Both the position numbers and the translations under genes were made by a program. DNA of 48,319 nucleotides from positions 1 to 48,319 of the forward strand of contig CACYGL010000027.1 in assembly GCA_902773995.1 (NCBI GenBank). The letters are read 5' to 3'. Source of the DNA: an uncultured Coriobacteriaceae bacterium (GTDB lineage Bacteria; Actinomycetota; Coriobacteriia; Coriobacteriales; Atopobiaceae). The notes below the pieces were generated by a model. It was not told the DNA's origin, made no database searches, and worked only from the letters and a program-made list of their open reading frames with translations. Shown here piece by piece: positions 33,672 to 44,304 of this stretch. Positions within the stretch are counted from its first letter, which is position 1; every line of letters starts with the position of its first letter.

Positions 33672-34796
33672 TCAGTAGTCGTAGACGGCGTCATCAAATC
33701 CGTACATGCCGGTATTAACGTACTGCTGGATGTCCTCCGTGCGGTCATACGTCTGGTCGGTATCGTAGTGGAACGTGCCGGTTCCAGAGACGCCAGTGCC
33801 GTGGTCGAAGACGAACGTCTGGGTGACGCCGTTGCCGCCCGCCTGGTTCCACTCGTCTATCGTCCCGTCATACAGGCCGTCCACGACGTTGCCGGAGATG
33901 ATGCAGGTAACGCCACCAGCAACGTCACTCATGTAGAGGACGTGGTCAAGGGCGATGGTATGGAAGGCGCCATTGGGCTTGTCGTTCACGAAGGGGACGT
34001 AGTCGACGGAGATGACTTCCGTCAGCTCGGTGCCGTCAGCGGAGAAGCAGGTGATCCAGACGGCGCTGTCATCCGACCTCTGTCCGTTCTCGTCATAGTC
34101 CCCGAGGTAGATGCCATAGAAGGAAAAGTCTGACTCTGCGTAGTGCCACTTGTAGATGCCAATGCCGTAAGGCTCGAGCACATACTTTCCACCGTTGTTG
34201 TTGCACAGGCCAAAGAGGTCGGCGCTATAGGTATTGCCGGACTGGTCGGACGTCTCCGCGAGGGCGTTGTAGATATTTGTGGTTGGCAGGCTATCAGCGT
34301 CATAGTTCATGCTGATGAGGTTGTTCGTGAATTCGTCCGAGAACCCGCTTGCATACTGGTCGGTCGCGCCATGGAGCGTGGATGAGAGGGATACCGCCTC
34401 GACAAGCTGCGTAAACTGCAGATCGTTGGGAAGGTCCGCGCTCGCGTTGCCCAAGATCTCAAGCGCGTGCGAGTAGTTGCCGTTCCTCGTCTCGGATCCC
34501 GCCCACTGGTAGTAGGCAGTGGTCAGGCCAGTGATTGCGTCCTGGGAGTGGGGGTCGATCTGGATGGCGTTCTTGAAGGCCAGCACCGCCCCCTCGAAGT
34601 CGAGATCCATCAGGCGCTGGTTGCCCAGGTCAAGGCAGTCCTGGAGCCCCATCTCGTGCTGTTCCTCGGAGCTCTCGCTGGGGGTACCGCCATCCCCGCC
34701 CGACTGGGCACTGCCAACCGCCACCGCGCCAACGACGACGCAGACGGCGGCAACTGCCGCGATGATGATGGCGTGCGTCCTGTTGAGCTTGCCCAT
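33672..34796 (-). CDS. TPR membrane protein, paralogue B
   Basis: 374 residues. N-terminal anchor AIIIAAVAAVCVVVGAVAVG (residues 7-26), a Gly/Ser linker, one or two TPR units (residues 45-110), then a beta-rich domain with GIYLGDYDENGQRSDDSAV. The first 110 residues are close to paralogue A in protein and DNA, while the C-terminal halves have diverged. MGKLNRTH at 34796 is the chosen start; GTG at 34820 and ATG at 34805 are alternatives. It is the first gene of the secretion/signalling transcript, about 60 nt from a TATAAT box. No known family recognised beyond TPR. Confidence 0.75.
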   Translation of the reverse strand: MGKLNRTHAIIIAAVAAVCVVVGAVAVGSAQSGGDGGTPSESSEEQHEMGLQDCLDLGNQRLMDLDFEGAVLAFKNAIQIDPHSQDAITGLTTAYYQWAGSETRNGNYSHALEILGNASADLPNDLQFTQLVEAVSLSSTLHGATDQYASGFSDEFTNNLISMNYDADSLPTTNIYNALAETSDQSGNTYSADLFGLCNNNGGKYVLEPYGIGIYKWHYAESDFSFYGIYLGDYDENGQRSDDSAVWITCFSADGTELTEVISVDYVPFVNDKPNGAFHTIALDHVLYMSDVAGGVTCIISGNVVDGLYDGTIDEWNQAGGNGVTQTFVFDHGTGVSGTGTFHYDTDQTYDRTEDIQQYVNTGMYGFDDAVYDY

Positions 34797-34855
34797 TCCG
34801 ACCATCCCCTGAATAGCCACAGCGGAACTAAATAACGTGATGTTCTAACTCCGTA

Positions 34856-34861
34856 ATTATA
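34856..34861 (-). promoter_or_regulatory. candidate -10 box of the secretion/signalling operon
   Basis: A consensus TATAAT on the minus strand, 60 nt upstream of the first TPR gene and in an AT-rich patch. No good TTGACA-like -35 is seen at 16-18 nt; AACCTT at 18 nt is the nearest. It is the only plausible promoter I see for the 18-kb block. Confidence 0.45.
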
Positions 34862-34914
34862 CGGGCCTTGATATTTCTTAAGGTTTTAAAGGGGATGAGC
34901 GTATGAAAATGGAC

Positions 34915-34945
34915 CCGCAGCGGCATGACGCGCATGCCGCTGCGG
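34915..34945 (-). terminator. terminator hairpin of the uvrA-ybaK transcript
   Basis: A perfect 13-bp stem CCGCAGCGGCATG with its complement around ACGCG, 32 nt after the ybaK stop. On the minus strand it is followed by GTCCATTTTCATACG, containing a short T-run. It separates the uvrA-ybaK unit from the promoter of the secretion locus. Confidence 0.7.
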
Positions 34946-34977
34946 CGGAGAGAGCTCGCTTGCAACCGCCTAGGACC

Positions 34978-35472
34978 CTAGGAACGGCAGATGTCGGCGA
35001 ATGCGGCGCCGGTAAACGACGCAAGGTCATCGGGGGCCAAGCGCAGGGAGAGTCCCCGCCTGCCGCCCGAGATGCCAATGATGTCAAAGAGCTGGGCCGT
35101 CTCGTCGATGAGCGTGGGGAAGCGCTTCTTCATGCCCACGGGCGAGCAGCCGCCGCGCACGTAGCCCGTGAGGCCCTCGAGCTCTTTGGTGGGAAGCATC
35201 GAAAGGCTCTTCTCGCCTGCGGCTGCCGCGGCCTTCTTGAAGTCGAGCTCCTCACCCACGGGAATGCAGCACACCACGTAGGTGCCGGAAGGAGCCACCG
35301 TGACCAGCGTCTTGAACGATGACGCCGGATCGACGCCCGCCTCGAGCGCCATGCGCAGGCCCAGGCCTCGCGTGAGGTCGTCCTCCTCGAGCTCGTGGTA
35401 CGTGAAGGAGACGCCCGCGCGCTCAAGCTCGCGCATGGCGTTGGTCTTCTGGAACTTCTCGCGCTTCGCCAT
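34978..35472 (-). CDS. ybaK: YbaK/EbsC-type Cys-tRNA(Pro)/Cys-tRNA(Cys) deacylase
   Basis: A 164-residue YbaK-domain editing protein that hydrolyses mischarged Cys-tRNA(Pro). Visible: VSFTYHELEED at the start, FKTLVTV with the conserved catalytic Lys region (near residue 54), GYVRGGCSPVGMKKRFP (near 102-118, the family signature) and the C-terminal GGRRGLSLRL. Length is normal. It follows uvrA by 3 nt in the opposite sense of map order, i.e. uvrA is upstream and both are on one transcript ending in the hairpin at 34915. Confidence 0.92.
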   Translation of the reverse strand: MAKREKFQKTNAMRELERAGVSFTYHELEEDDLTRGLGLRMALEAGVDPASSFKTLVTVAPSGTYVVCCIPVGEELDFKKAAAAAGEKSLSMLPTKELEGLTGYVRGGCSPVGMKKRFPTLIDETAQLFDIIGISGGRRGLSLRLAPDDLASFTGAAFADICRS

Positions 35473-35475
35473 GTC

Positions 35476-38352
<2,877 letters not shown>

Positions 38353-38578
38353 GTGAGGTGGCTCCCCTCGTTGTTGCTTGCGTATCTGGCTGCCGGTTCT
38401 GCGGGTTGGCGATGGGCGTCATTTCTCGCAGACGTTTTTAGCCAGCCTTTGAGTTTAGCTAAGCGGTGCCCTAGAACACAGCGTGGGCATTCTCGCACAC
38501 GTCGCAACAACAATTCGTACGGTTAGCCACCGCCGGCCCCCAACCCCTCTCCTACCTCACCTCTTCCGCCCCCCATCC

Positions 38579-38658
38579 GTTCTTTAGCGGTATCTGAGAA
38601 AAGCACCTCAATTTATCTGCAGAAACGCCAAGGAGATTCTCAAATACCGATAAAGAAC
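38579..38658. repeat. 80-bp element with 22-bp inverted ends
   Basis: The left arm 38579-38600 (GTTCTTTAGCGGTATCTGAGAA) pairs with 38637-38658 at 20 of 22 positions, leaving a 36-nt loop. The loop contains TTTATCTGCAGAAACG, similar to TTATCTGGGCAAACG inside the 82-bp elements at 2336 and 2587, although the stems are unrelated. It may be a non-autonomous mobile element or a structured RNA. Confidence 0.75.
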
Positions 38659-38717
38659 GAAAGGCCGGGGGTCAACTCTTGGACTACGGCCACGCAAGGA
38701 AAGCTGCCAACACAAAG

Positions 38718-38745
38718 CCCCGCCTTGCCAAAGCAAGACGGGGCA
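38718..38745 (-). terminator. terminator hairpin 3' of gtrA
   Basis: GCCCCGCCTTG and CAAGACGGGGC form an 11-bp stem (one G-T pair) around CCAAAG, 37 nt after the gtrA stop. The minus-strand tail is TTTGTGTTGG, a short T-rich run. Confidence 0.7.
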
Positions 38746-38782
38746 GCAGCCTTACTAGAGGAGCCAGGCAGCCTTGAGGCAA

Positions 38783-39313
38783 CTACGCTTCCTTGACCTC
38801 GGGCTTCTTGTCCTTGGAGTCCGGCATAATCCAGAACTTGAGCAGCGGGAAGCTCACAACAACCGCCGCCAGCGTGTTGACCGCAGAGGCAACGGTGCCG
38901 GACAAGCCCGCGTCCCAACCAAAGGTGCTCTGGCAGAAGGCGGTCACGTAGCTCGGCAGGATGAGGTTGACCACAACGATAAGCACAGCAAGCAGCGCAT
39001 ACTTCCAGGCAGCGTCCTTGAACGAGGTATCGGAGTCGAACACCCAGAACATCTGCACGAAGAAGTTCACGACCTGCGCCAACACCTCGGCAATGAGGAA
39101 CGTGATGAAGCCGCCCAGGTAGTTCGAGCCGGGGGTGGTGTAGTCAAACAGCAGGAACTTGAACGGGCTGTTGAGCTGCATGGCGTTGATGAAGATTGCC
39201 GTGCCCACCCACGTGCACACAAAGCGCGTGATGGTGGAGATGTTCGACAGCACGTTGAACTTGATGAACTGCCAGAGCGTCTTGTGCTCCTCGGTCCAGG
39301 TCTTGAAGCTCAT
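38783..39313 (-). CDS. GtrA-family membrane protein
   Basis: 176 residues with four predicted membrane helices (near 20-45, 70-95, 105-130 and 140-165). GtrA-like proteins are thought to move undecaprenyl-linked sugars across the membrane for glycosylation of wall polymers or O-antigen. Family traits: FIKFNVLSNIST at the start, LAQVVNFFVQMFWVF in the middle, and a polar Lys/Glu tail. It lies 95 nt downstream of the GH3 gene on the same strand and ends in a clear terminator, so the two form one unit. Confidence 0.82.
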   Translation of the reverse strand: MSFKTWTEEHKTLWQFIKFNVLSNISTITRFVCTWVGTAIFINAMQLNSPFKFLLFDYTTPGSNYLGGFITFLIAEVLAQVVNFFVQMFWVFDSDTSFKDAAWKYALLAVLIVVVNLILPSYVTAFCQSTFGWDAGLSGTVASAVNTLAAVVVSFPLLKFWIMPDSKDKKPEVKEA

Positions 39314-39408
39314 TGACTTGCCCCTTCCTTCCCGGCCACCCGGCCGATCAACTTACTTCCTCACACGGCCGCGCCGCCCAACCTGATGGCGCGGACAACA
39401 CACAGGAG

Positions 39409-41901
39409 CTACTTGTCCGCCGAGGCAAGCGCCCCGTTAGTACGCGCATTGCCGATGAGATTTGCAACAAAGGCAACAAGAATCGGCACGATAAACCAGA
39501 GGAACCAAACCAGGATGAAGCCCTTGCCGGTCGCAAGCTTGACGAGCAGCGCCGGCACGATTCCCGCCAGGCCCCACCACTTGATCTCGCGCACAATGGC
39601 GTCGACCATGGCAACAGAGACCATGCCGTTGGTCATCTTGGCCAGCGCGCGCAGCGGCATGTTCCAGATGAACAGCACGTTGAGGTTGGGCTTGCCCGAG
39701 GCGTCGGCCGCACGCTTCATTGCCGCAAGCACCAGCCACACGATCCAGAAGATTGGCGAGCGCCCGTGGTTGAGGTCGCAGAAGCACATGTTGCGGTCGA
39801 TGCGCACCTTGGGGCTGGGGATGGGATGGCCGAGAAGCGCCGCGAAGTGCGCGTCGTCCACGGCCTGGACCCTGCCCGTCTGGTAGGGCGTCACGTCGAC
39901 GCCGGCGTAGGGGTTGGCTGCATCGGTGCCCTCCACCTCGACGGACCCAACAAGGCGAATGTCCTCGCTCGAGGCGCCAACGCGCAGCTCGTAGGTGCCG
40001 CCCTCGACCTCCCAGGCGTCGGTCGCCACGTTGAAGTAACGGAACGCCTTGTCGTCCAGGTCAATGCTCACCTGCTTGCTCTCGTGCGCGGCAAGTTCCA
40101 CGCGAGCGAAGCCCTTGAGCTCTTGGACAGCGCGGAACACCTGGTGGTTGGGCTTGGCCACGTAGAGCTGGCACACCTCAGTGCCCGCGCAGTCGCCATC
40201 GTTGGTAAGGGTGAAGGTCACGCCCTTGGGCGTCGCCTTGAGGTCGCTGTACGAGAAGCTCGTATACGAGAGGCCATAGCCAAACGGATAGGCAACCTCG
40301 ACGCCGGCAGTCTGGTAGTAGCGATAGCCCACGTAGATGCCCTCGCGGTACTCGGCGCTCATGCCCTGTGCCGGGAAGCGGTCCGCCGTGGGGGTGTCGG
40401 CCAGGCGCTTGGGCCAGGTCTCGGTGAGCTTGCCGGAGGGGTTCACGCGACCGGCCACCAGGTCAAGTGCCGCGCCAGCGCCGGCCTGGCCGCCAAGCGC
40501 AAGGTAGAGCACCGCGCGGGCGTCTGCCACCCAATCAGTCTCGACGCAAGAGCCAGCCGAGAGAAGCACGACCACGTTGGGGTTCACCTGCGAGATGGCG
40601 TGCAGAAGCTCCACCTGGTTGTCGTTCAGGCGCATGTTGCGACGGTCGGCGCCCTCGGACTCCGCAATCTCGTCCAGCGCCAGGCACGCGATGACAACGT
40701 CGGCGTGCTGCGCCAGCTCAACGGCGGCGTCGCGCTTGGCAGCGTCCTCGCCGCCGTGGCGAAGGAAGCCCTGCTCGTACCCAACCAGCGTAAGGCCGCT
40801 CTCCCCCACCATGTCAAGAATGTCGTCGACCTGCGTGCAGTTGACCGCAGAGGAGCCGGCGCCCTGGTAGCGCGGCTCGCGGGCAAAGTCGCCCACAAGG
40901 GCCACCTTAATCCCGGCGGCAAGCGGCAGCAGCGAGTCATCGTTCTTGAGAAGCACGGCGCCCTCGGCCGCGGCCTCGCGCGCAAGCGCGTGGTGGCCAG
41001 CCTTGTCAAACTCGCCCGTGGCGCCCTCGACGGCCGGGTGCGTGGAGAGCACAAGCTCAAGCGCGTCATCCACGCAACCATCCAGCACCTCCTCGGAGAG
41101 ACGGCCAGAGTGCACCGCGGCAACCAGCTGGCGGACCGAGTCCATGCCGGGCGCAGGCATCTCGAACGTGGAGCCCGCCTCCACACCGGCAACGTGGTCG
41201 TTCGAGCCGCCCCAGTCCGTGATCACCGCGCCGTCGAAGCCCCACTCGCCGCGCAGAATGTCACGCAGCAGGTGGCGGTTCTCGTTGGCGTAGGTGCCGT
41301 TAATGAGGTTGTACGAGCTCATGATTGACTTGGGGTGAGACTCGCGCACCACGATTTCGAAGGCCGTAAGGTAGTTCTCGCGCAGCGTGCGCTCGTCGAC
41401 CACCGAGTTGGACGCCTGGCGGCGCGTCTCCTGGCTGTTGGCCGCAAAGTGCTTGGGGCAGGCGGCAACGCCTTGGGACTGAATGCCGCGCACGTAGGAT
41501 GCGGCCATCTTGCCCGCAAGGTAGGGGTCCTCGGAGAAGTACTCAAAGTTGCGACCGCAGAGCGGCGAGCGCTTCATGCAGAGGCCCGGTCCCAGAAGCG
41601 TGCCCACGCCCTGGGCTGCGGCCTCCTCGCCCAGCGCCTCGCCGATCTTCTCGCCCAGCGCCTCATCCCAGGTGTTGGCGACGGTGACCGCCGTGGGGAA
41701 GCAGGTGGCGGGCTCGGAGCCCGCAATGCCCAGGTGGTCTGCCGCGCCAAGCTGGTGACGCAGGCCGTTGGGGCCGTCAGAGAACTCCATGGTAGGAATG
41801 CCCAGGCGCTCAGAGCCCCAGCTCCCAAAGGTCGTGGCCCCCTGGAGAAGCGCGCACTTCTCCTCCAGCGTCATCTTCCCGATAAGATCCGCGTGCTTCA
41901 T
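39409..41901 (-). CDS. GH3 beta-glucosidase with C-terminal membrane helices
   Basis: 830 residues. The glycoside hydrolase family 3 N-terminal barrel starts at MTLEEKCALLQG; the catalytic nucleophile Asp is in AVITDWGGSNDH (near residue 235). KHFAANSQETRRQ and MKRSPLCGRNFEYFSEDP are typical substrate-site motifs. The C-terminal domain and a fibronectin-III-like domain (PFGYGLSYTSFSYS, then VTFTLTND) follow. Unusually, an added tail of roughly 150 residues after the FnIII-like domain has hydrophobic segments (SPIFWIVWLVLAA; FILVWFLWFIVPILVAFV), so the enzyme may be membrane-tethered although no signal peptide is seen. The ATG at 41901 has GAGGGAGCGGG upstream; a longer frame to 42105 lacks family match. 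The substrate is probably a beta-glucoside. Confidence 0.93.
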   Translation of the reverse strand: MKHADLIGKMTLEEKCALLQGATTFGSWGSERLGIPTMEFSDGPNGLRHQLGAADHLGIAGSEPATCFPTAVTVANTWDEALGEKIGEALGEEAAAQGVGTLLGPGLCMKRSPLCGRNFEYFSEDPYLAGKMAASYVRGIQSQGVAACPKHFAANSQETRRQASNSVVDERTLRENYLTAFEIVVRESHPKSIMSSYNLINGTYANENRHLLRDILRGEWGFDGAVITDWGGSNDHVAGVEAGSTFEMPAPGMDSVRQLVAAVHSGRLSEEVLDGCVDDALELVLSTHPAVEGATGEFDKAGHHALAREAAAEGAVLLKNDDSLLPLAAGIKVALVGDFAREPRYQGAGSSAVNCTQVDDILDMVGESGLTLVGYEQGFLRHGGEDAAKRDAAVELAQHADVVIACLALDEIAESEGADRRNMRLNDNQVELLHAISQVNPNVVVLLSAGSCVETDWVADARAVLYLALGGQAGAGAALDLVAGRVNPSGKLTETWPKRLADTPTADRFPAQGMSAEYREGIYVGYRYYQTAGVEVAYPFGYGLSYTSFSYSDLKATPKGVTFTLTNDGDCAGTEVCQLYVAKPNHQVFRAVQELKGFARVELAAHESKQVSIDLDDKAFRYFNVATDAWEVEGGTYELRVGASSEDIRLVGSVEVEGTDAANPYAGVDVTPYQTGRVQAVDDAHFAALLGHPIPSPKVRIDRNMCFCDLNHGRSPIFWIVWLVLAAMKRAADASGKPNLNVLFIWNMPLRALAKMTNGMVSVAMVDAIVREIKWWGLAGIVPALLVKLATGKGFILVWFLWFIVPILVAFVANLIGNARTNGALASADK

Positions 41902-42265
41902 CGAACCCGCTCCCTCGTATTCATGGCGCCCCCGGCGCCCTTGTCTGAAAACAACTCTATTGCCCCACCCGTCACGCCGGGGAAAAGTGGCACATTCGGT
42001 CTGCCACGTGCCACGAATGGCCCACCCAAAGGGTGAGCGCCAGCTGCGGCCTGGCCTCCAACGTGACGGGAGAACCCCTTCCAGTCGTAACAGTAGGGAC
42101 GCCAAACAAGCCCGCGCCCCAAAGGTCGTAATCCGTCAAAACTGGGTCGCGGTCTGCACTTTGCCCGCGCCGACGCGTGCCCAACTCTGCGCCCGCTGCC
42201 CGCTCGCTCGGGTCGCGCAAACCCCCTCCTTCGCGTACCATGTTCTGGGGGAATGGAGGGGTTGC
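41902..42265. other. 364-bp divergent spacer between the GH3 gene and the LytTR regulator
   Basis: No gene seen. Near 41975-42015, CATTCG/CGAATG and GTGGCAC/GTGCCAC inverted repeats are interlaced, a possible operator for the GH3 gene. GTCGTAA occurs twice as a direct repeat (42084 and 42125, 41 bp apart) on the side of the LytTR gene; LytTR proteins bind direct repeats, so this is a candidate autoregulatory site, but the spacing is longer than usual. Confidence 0.35.
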
Positions 42266-42976
42266 ATGTATCGCATACTCATGGTCGAAGACGACGAGCG
42301 GGAGGCCGAGACGCTTCGCCACAGCCTCGAGCGCTACGCACGCGAGAACAACTTGGAGTTCCAGGTAAGCTGGGAGAAGTCCGCCTTGGGCGCCACCTCG
42401 GGCGACGCCAAGTTTGACCTCATCTTCATGGTCATTGGGCTTCCCGGCATCAACGGCATGGAGGCGGCCACGCTCATCCGCACCTACGATTCCGAGACGC
42501 CCATCATATTTGTGACCAACCTCGCACAGTATGCAGTGCGCGGCTACGAGGTGGACGCCCTCGACTTTGTGGTGAAGCCTGTCTCGTACTTCAACTTCCG
42601 AATGCGCATGGACAAGGCGATGCGCATCCTCAAGAGGAACTCCGGCATGAACGTGGTCGTGACGTCCCACGACGGACTGCGCGTGATTCCGGCGGCAGAG
42701 CTGGTGGCCGTCGAAGTCTCCAACCACAGCCTCGTCTACCACCTCGCCGACGGGCAAACCTACGTGGTGCGCGGAAGCCTCTCGAAGACCGAGGAGGAGC
42801 TCTCGCAGGCACCCTTCGTGCGGATCTCGAACAGTTGCCTGCTCAACATGGCGTTCGTGCGCACCGTTACCGGCTCGGAGGTGCGCACCACCACGGGCGA
42901 GACGTACTTCTTCAGCCGATCCAAGCGCCGGGCGGCCGTCGACGAGATAGCCAAGTACCTGGGCGGATCCATCTGA
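42266..42976 (+). CDS. LytTR response regulator lacking the phospho-acceptor Asp
   Basis: 236 residues. The N-terminal receiver domain (1-125) keeps the acidic pocket VEDDERE (residues 7-13) and the conserved Lys (FVVKPVSY, near 103). The phosphorylation-site motif that normally reads D-x-x-LPG-x-x-G is FMVIGLPGINGM, with Val (codon GTC) for Asp. The C-terminal LytTR DNA-binding domain (about 135-235) is complete (VRISNSCLLNMAFVRTV, YFFSRSKR). The ATG at 42266 has GGAGGGG upstream. Its stop overlaps the start of the first sensor gene (TGATG). The fold is like AgrA/ComE, but it should not be switched by normal aspartyl phosphorylation. Confidence 0.92.
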   Translation: MYRILMVEDDEREAETLRHSLERYARENNLEFQVSWEKSALGATSGDAKFDLIFMVIGLPGINGMEAATLIRTYDSETPIIFVTNLAQYAVRGYEVDALDFVVKPVSYFNFRMRMDKAMRILKRNSGMNVVVTSHDGLRVIPAAELVAVEVSNHSLVYHLADGQTYVVRGSLSKTEEELSQAPFVRISNSCLLNMAFVRTVTGSEVRTTTGETYFFSRSKRRAAVDEIAKYLGGSI

Positions 42977-44304
42977 TGGACGCCAAGCTCGCTGCTAGCG
43001 CGGTGGCGACCGTAGCCCAGATCGCCCTCGCCATGCTCATCTTTGCATGGCCGCTCCCCCGCCGCCCGCACTTCTGGGCGCGCCTGGGCGGGCTGGCTGC
43101 GGCGGGGATTGCCCTAACCCTTGTGGGGGTTGCCGTGGCGGGGGCCACCGGCATATCTACCACGGTGGGGCCCGCGCGCGTGCTCGCGGAGTTTGTTCTC
43201 TTCTCAATGGTGCTCGTGCTGGCTGTGCCGGTTTTGCTCGTGCTCTTTGACACCTCGGTGTGGGTGGCGCTCTTCTTTGCCACGGCGGGCTATACGCTCC
43301 AGAACCTCGCAAGTGGCGCAGAGGGCCTTCTGGTCTTCACCTTGGGCGAGAGAACCATCCCGCTGGAGCTTGCAGAGACGGCGGCAGTTACCTGCATTGT
43401 GTACTTCCTGGGCTACCTGGCATTTGCGCTCCCGGTACGGCGCCACGGACTTGCGGATGTCGAGGATCACGCGATGCTTGTTGTGGTTGCCGCGGTTCTT
43501 CTCGTGGTAATTGCTTTTGACCTTGTGAACAAGTCCCTGCCTGCCCTCGGCGCAAGCACCGGCGACGTGGTGCTTCTGCGGGTGATTCACGGCATATCCT
43601 GCGTGTTCATGCTTACCGTCGAGTTTGAGCTGCTCTACACGAGGAGTCTGCGCACAAACGTTGCCGCCATGGAGCGCGCCCGTGCCGACGATGCCAAGGG
43701 GCTGGAAGCTTCGCGCTCTAACGTGCAGGCAATTAACGTGCGTATGCACGACATCCGCCACCAGCTGCGCGATCTGGAGGCACTGGACTTTGTTGGCGCC
43801 GATGCGCTCGATGACCTCGAGCGCCAGCTGAGCGTCTATGACGCCGCGGTGAAGACCGGAAACGTTGCCCTGGACACGGTACTCACCGAGAAGGGCCTGA
43901 TATGCGAGCGCGAGGGCATTACCCTAGGCTGCGTGGCCGACGGGGACGCGCTCTCCTTTATGGCGCCGGCGGACATCTACTCGCTCTTTGGCGATGCCGT
44001 CGACAACGCAATAGAGGCTGTCGAGAAGCTCGATGACCCGGACAAGCGCGTAATCGACCTCACGGTGAGAAGCACCGGAGGCATGGTGAGCGCACACGTG
44101 GAGAACTACTTCCGCGGAGACGTGCGACTCGCCAACGGTCTACCGCTTGCGCAGACGCGCCAGGATGCCCGCGGTTTTGGCGCGCGGCATATGCGCGCTG
44201 TTGTAGAGCGCTACGGGGGTTCGATCACCACCAGCACCGAGGTCGACCTCTTTCGCCTCGATGTGATTGTCCCGCTGCCGGCCAAGGGGGTGGCGCGTAG
44301 GTGA
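42976..44304 (+). CDS. AgrC-like sensor histidine kinase
   Basis: 442 residues. Six or seven N-terminal membrane helices (residues 5-220) as in AgrC/ComD peptide sensors. The phospho-acceptor helix reads NVRMHDIRHQLRDLEAL (near 250), with both His residues of the family. The GHKL ATPase domain follows, with N-box VDNAIEAVEK (near 350) and the Gly-rich GFGARHMRAVVERYGG (near 400). Overlaps with the regulator upstream (TGATG) and the second sensor downstream (GTGA) indicate tight co-translation. No peptide precursor or AgrB-like processing gene is visible, so the ligand is unknown. Confidence 0.9.
   Translation: MDAKLAASAVATVAQIALAMLIFAWPLPRRPHFWARLGGLAAAGIALTLVGVAVAGATGISTTVGPARVLAEFVLFSMVLVLAVPVLLVLFDTSVWVALFFATAGYTLQNLASGAEGLLVFTLGERTIPLELAETAAVTCIVYFLGYLAFALPVRRHGLADVEDHAMLVVVAAVLLVVIAFDLVNKSLPALGASTGDVVLLRVIHGISCVFMLTVEFELLYTRSLRTNVAAMERARADDAKGLEASRSNVQAINVRMHDIRHQLRDLEALDFVGADALDDLERQLSVYDAAVKTGNVALDTVLTEKGLICEREGITLGCVADGDALSFMAPADIYSLFGDAVDNAIEAVEKLDDPDKRVIDLTVRSTGGMVSAHVENYFRGDVRLANGLPLAQTRQDARGFGARHMRAVVERYGGSITTSTEVDLFRLDVIVPLPAKGVARR

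Larger units (their letters stand above)
38353..38782. other. spacer between uvrA and gtrA
   Basis: No gene seen. Contents: the uvrA upstream region (without a promoter I can name confidently), an 80-bp long-stem hairpin element at 38579-38658, and the gtrA terminator at 38718-38745. Confidence 0.5.
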
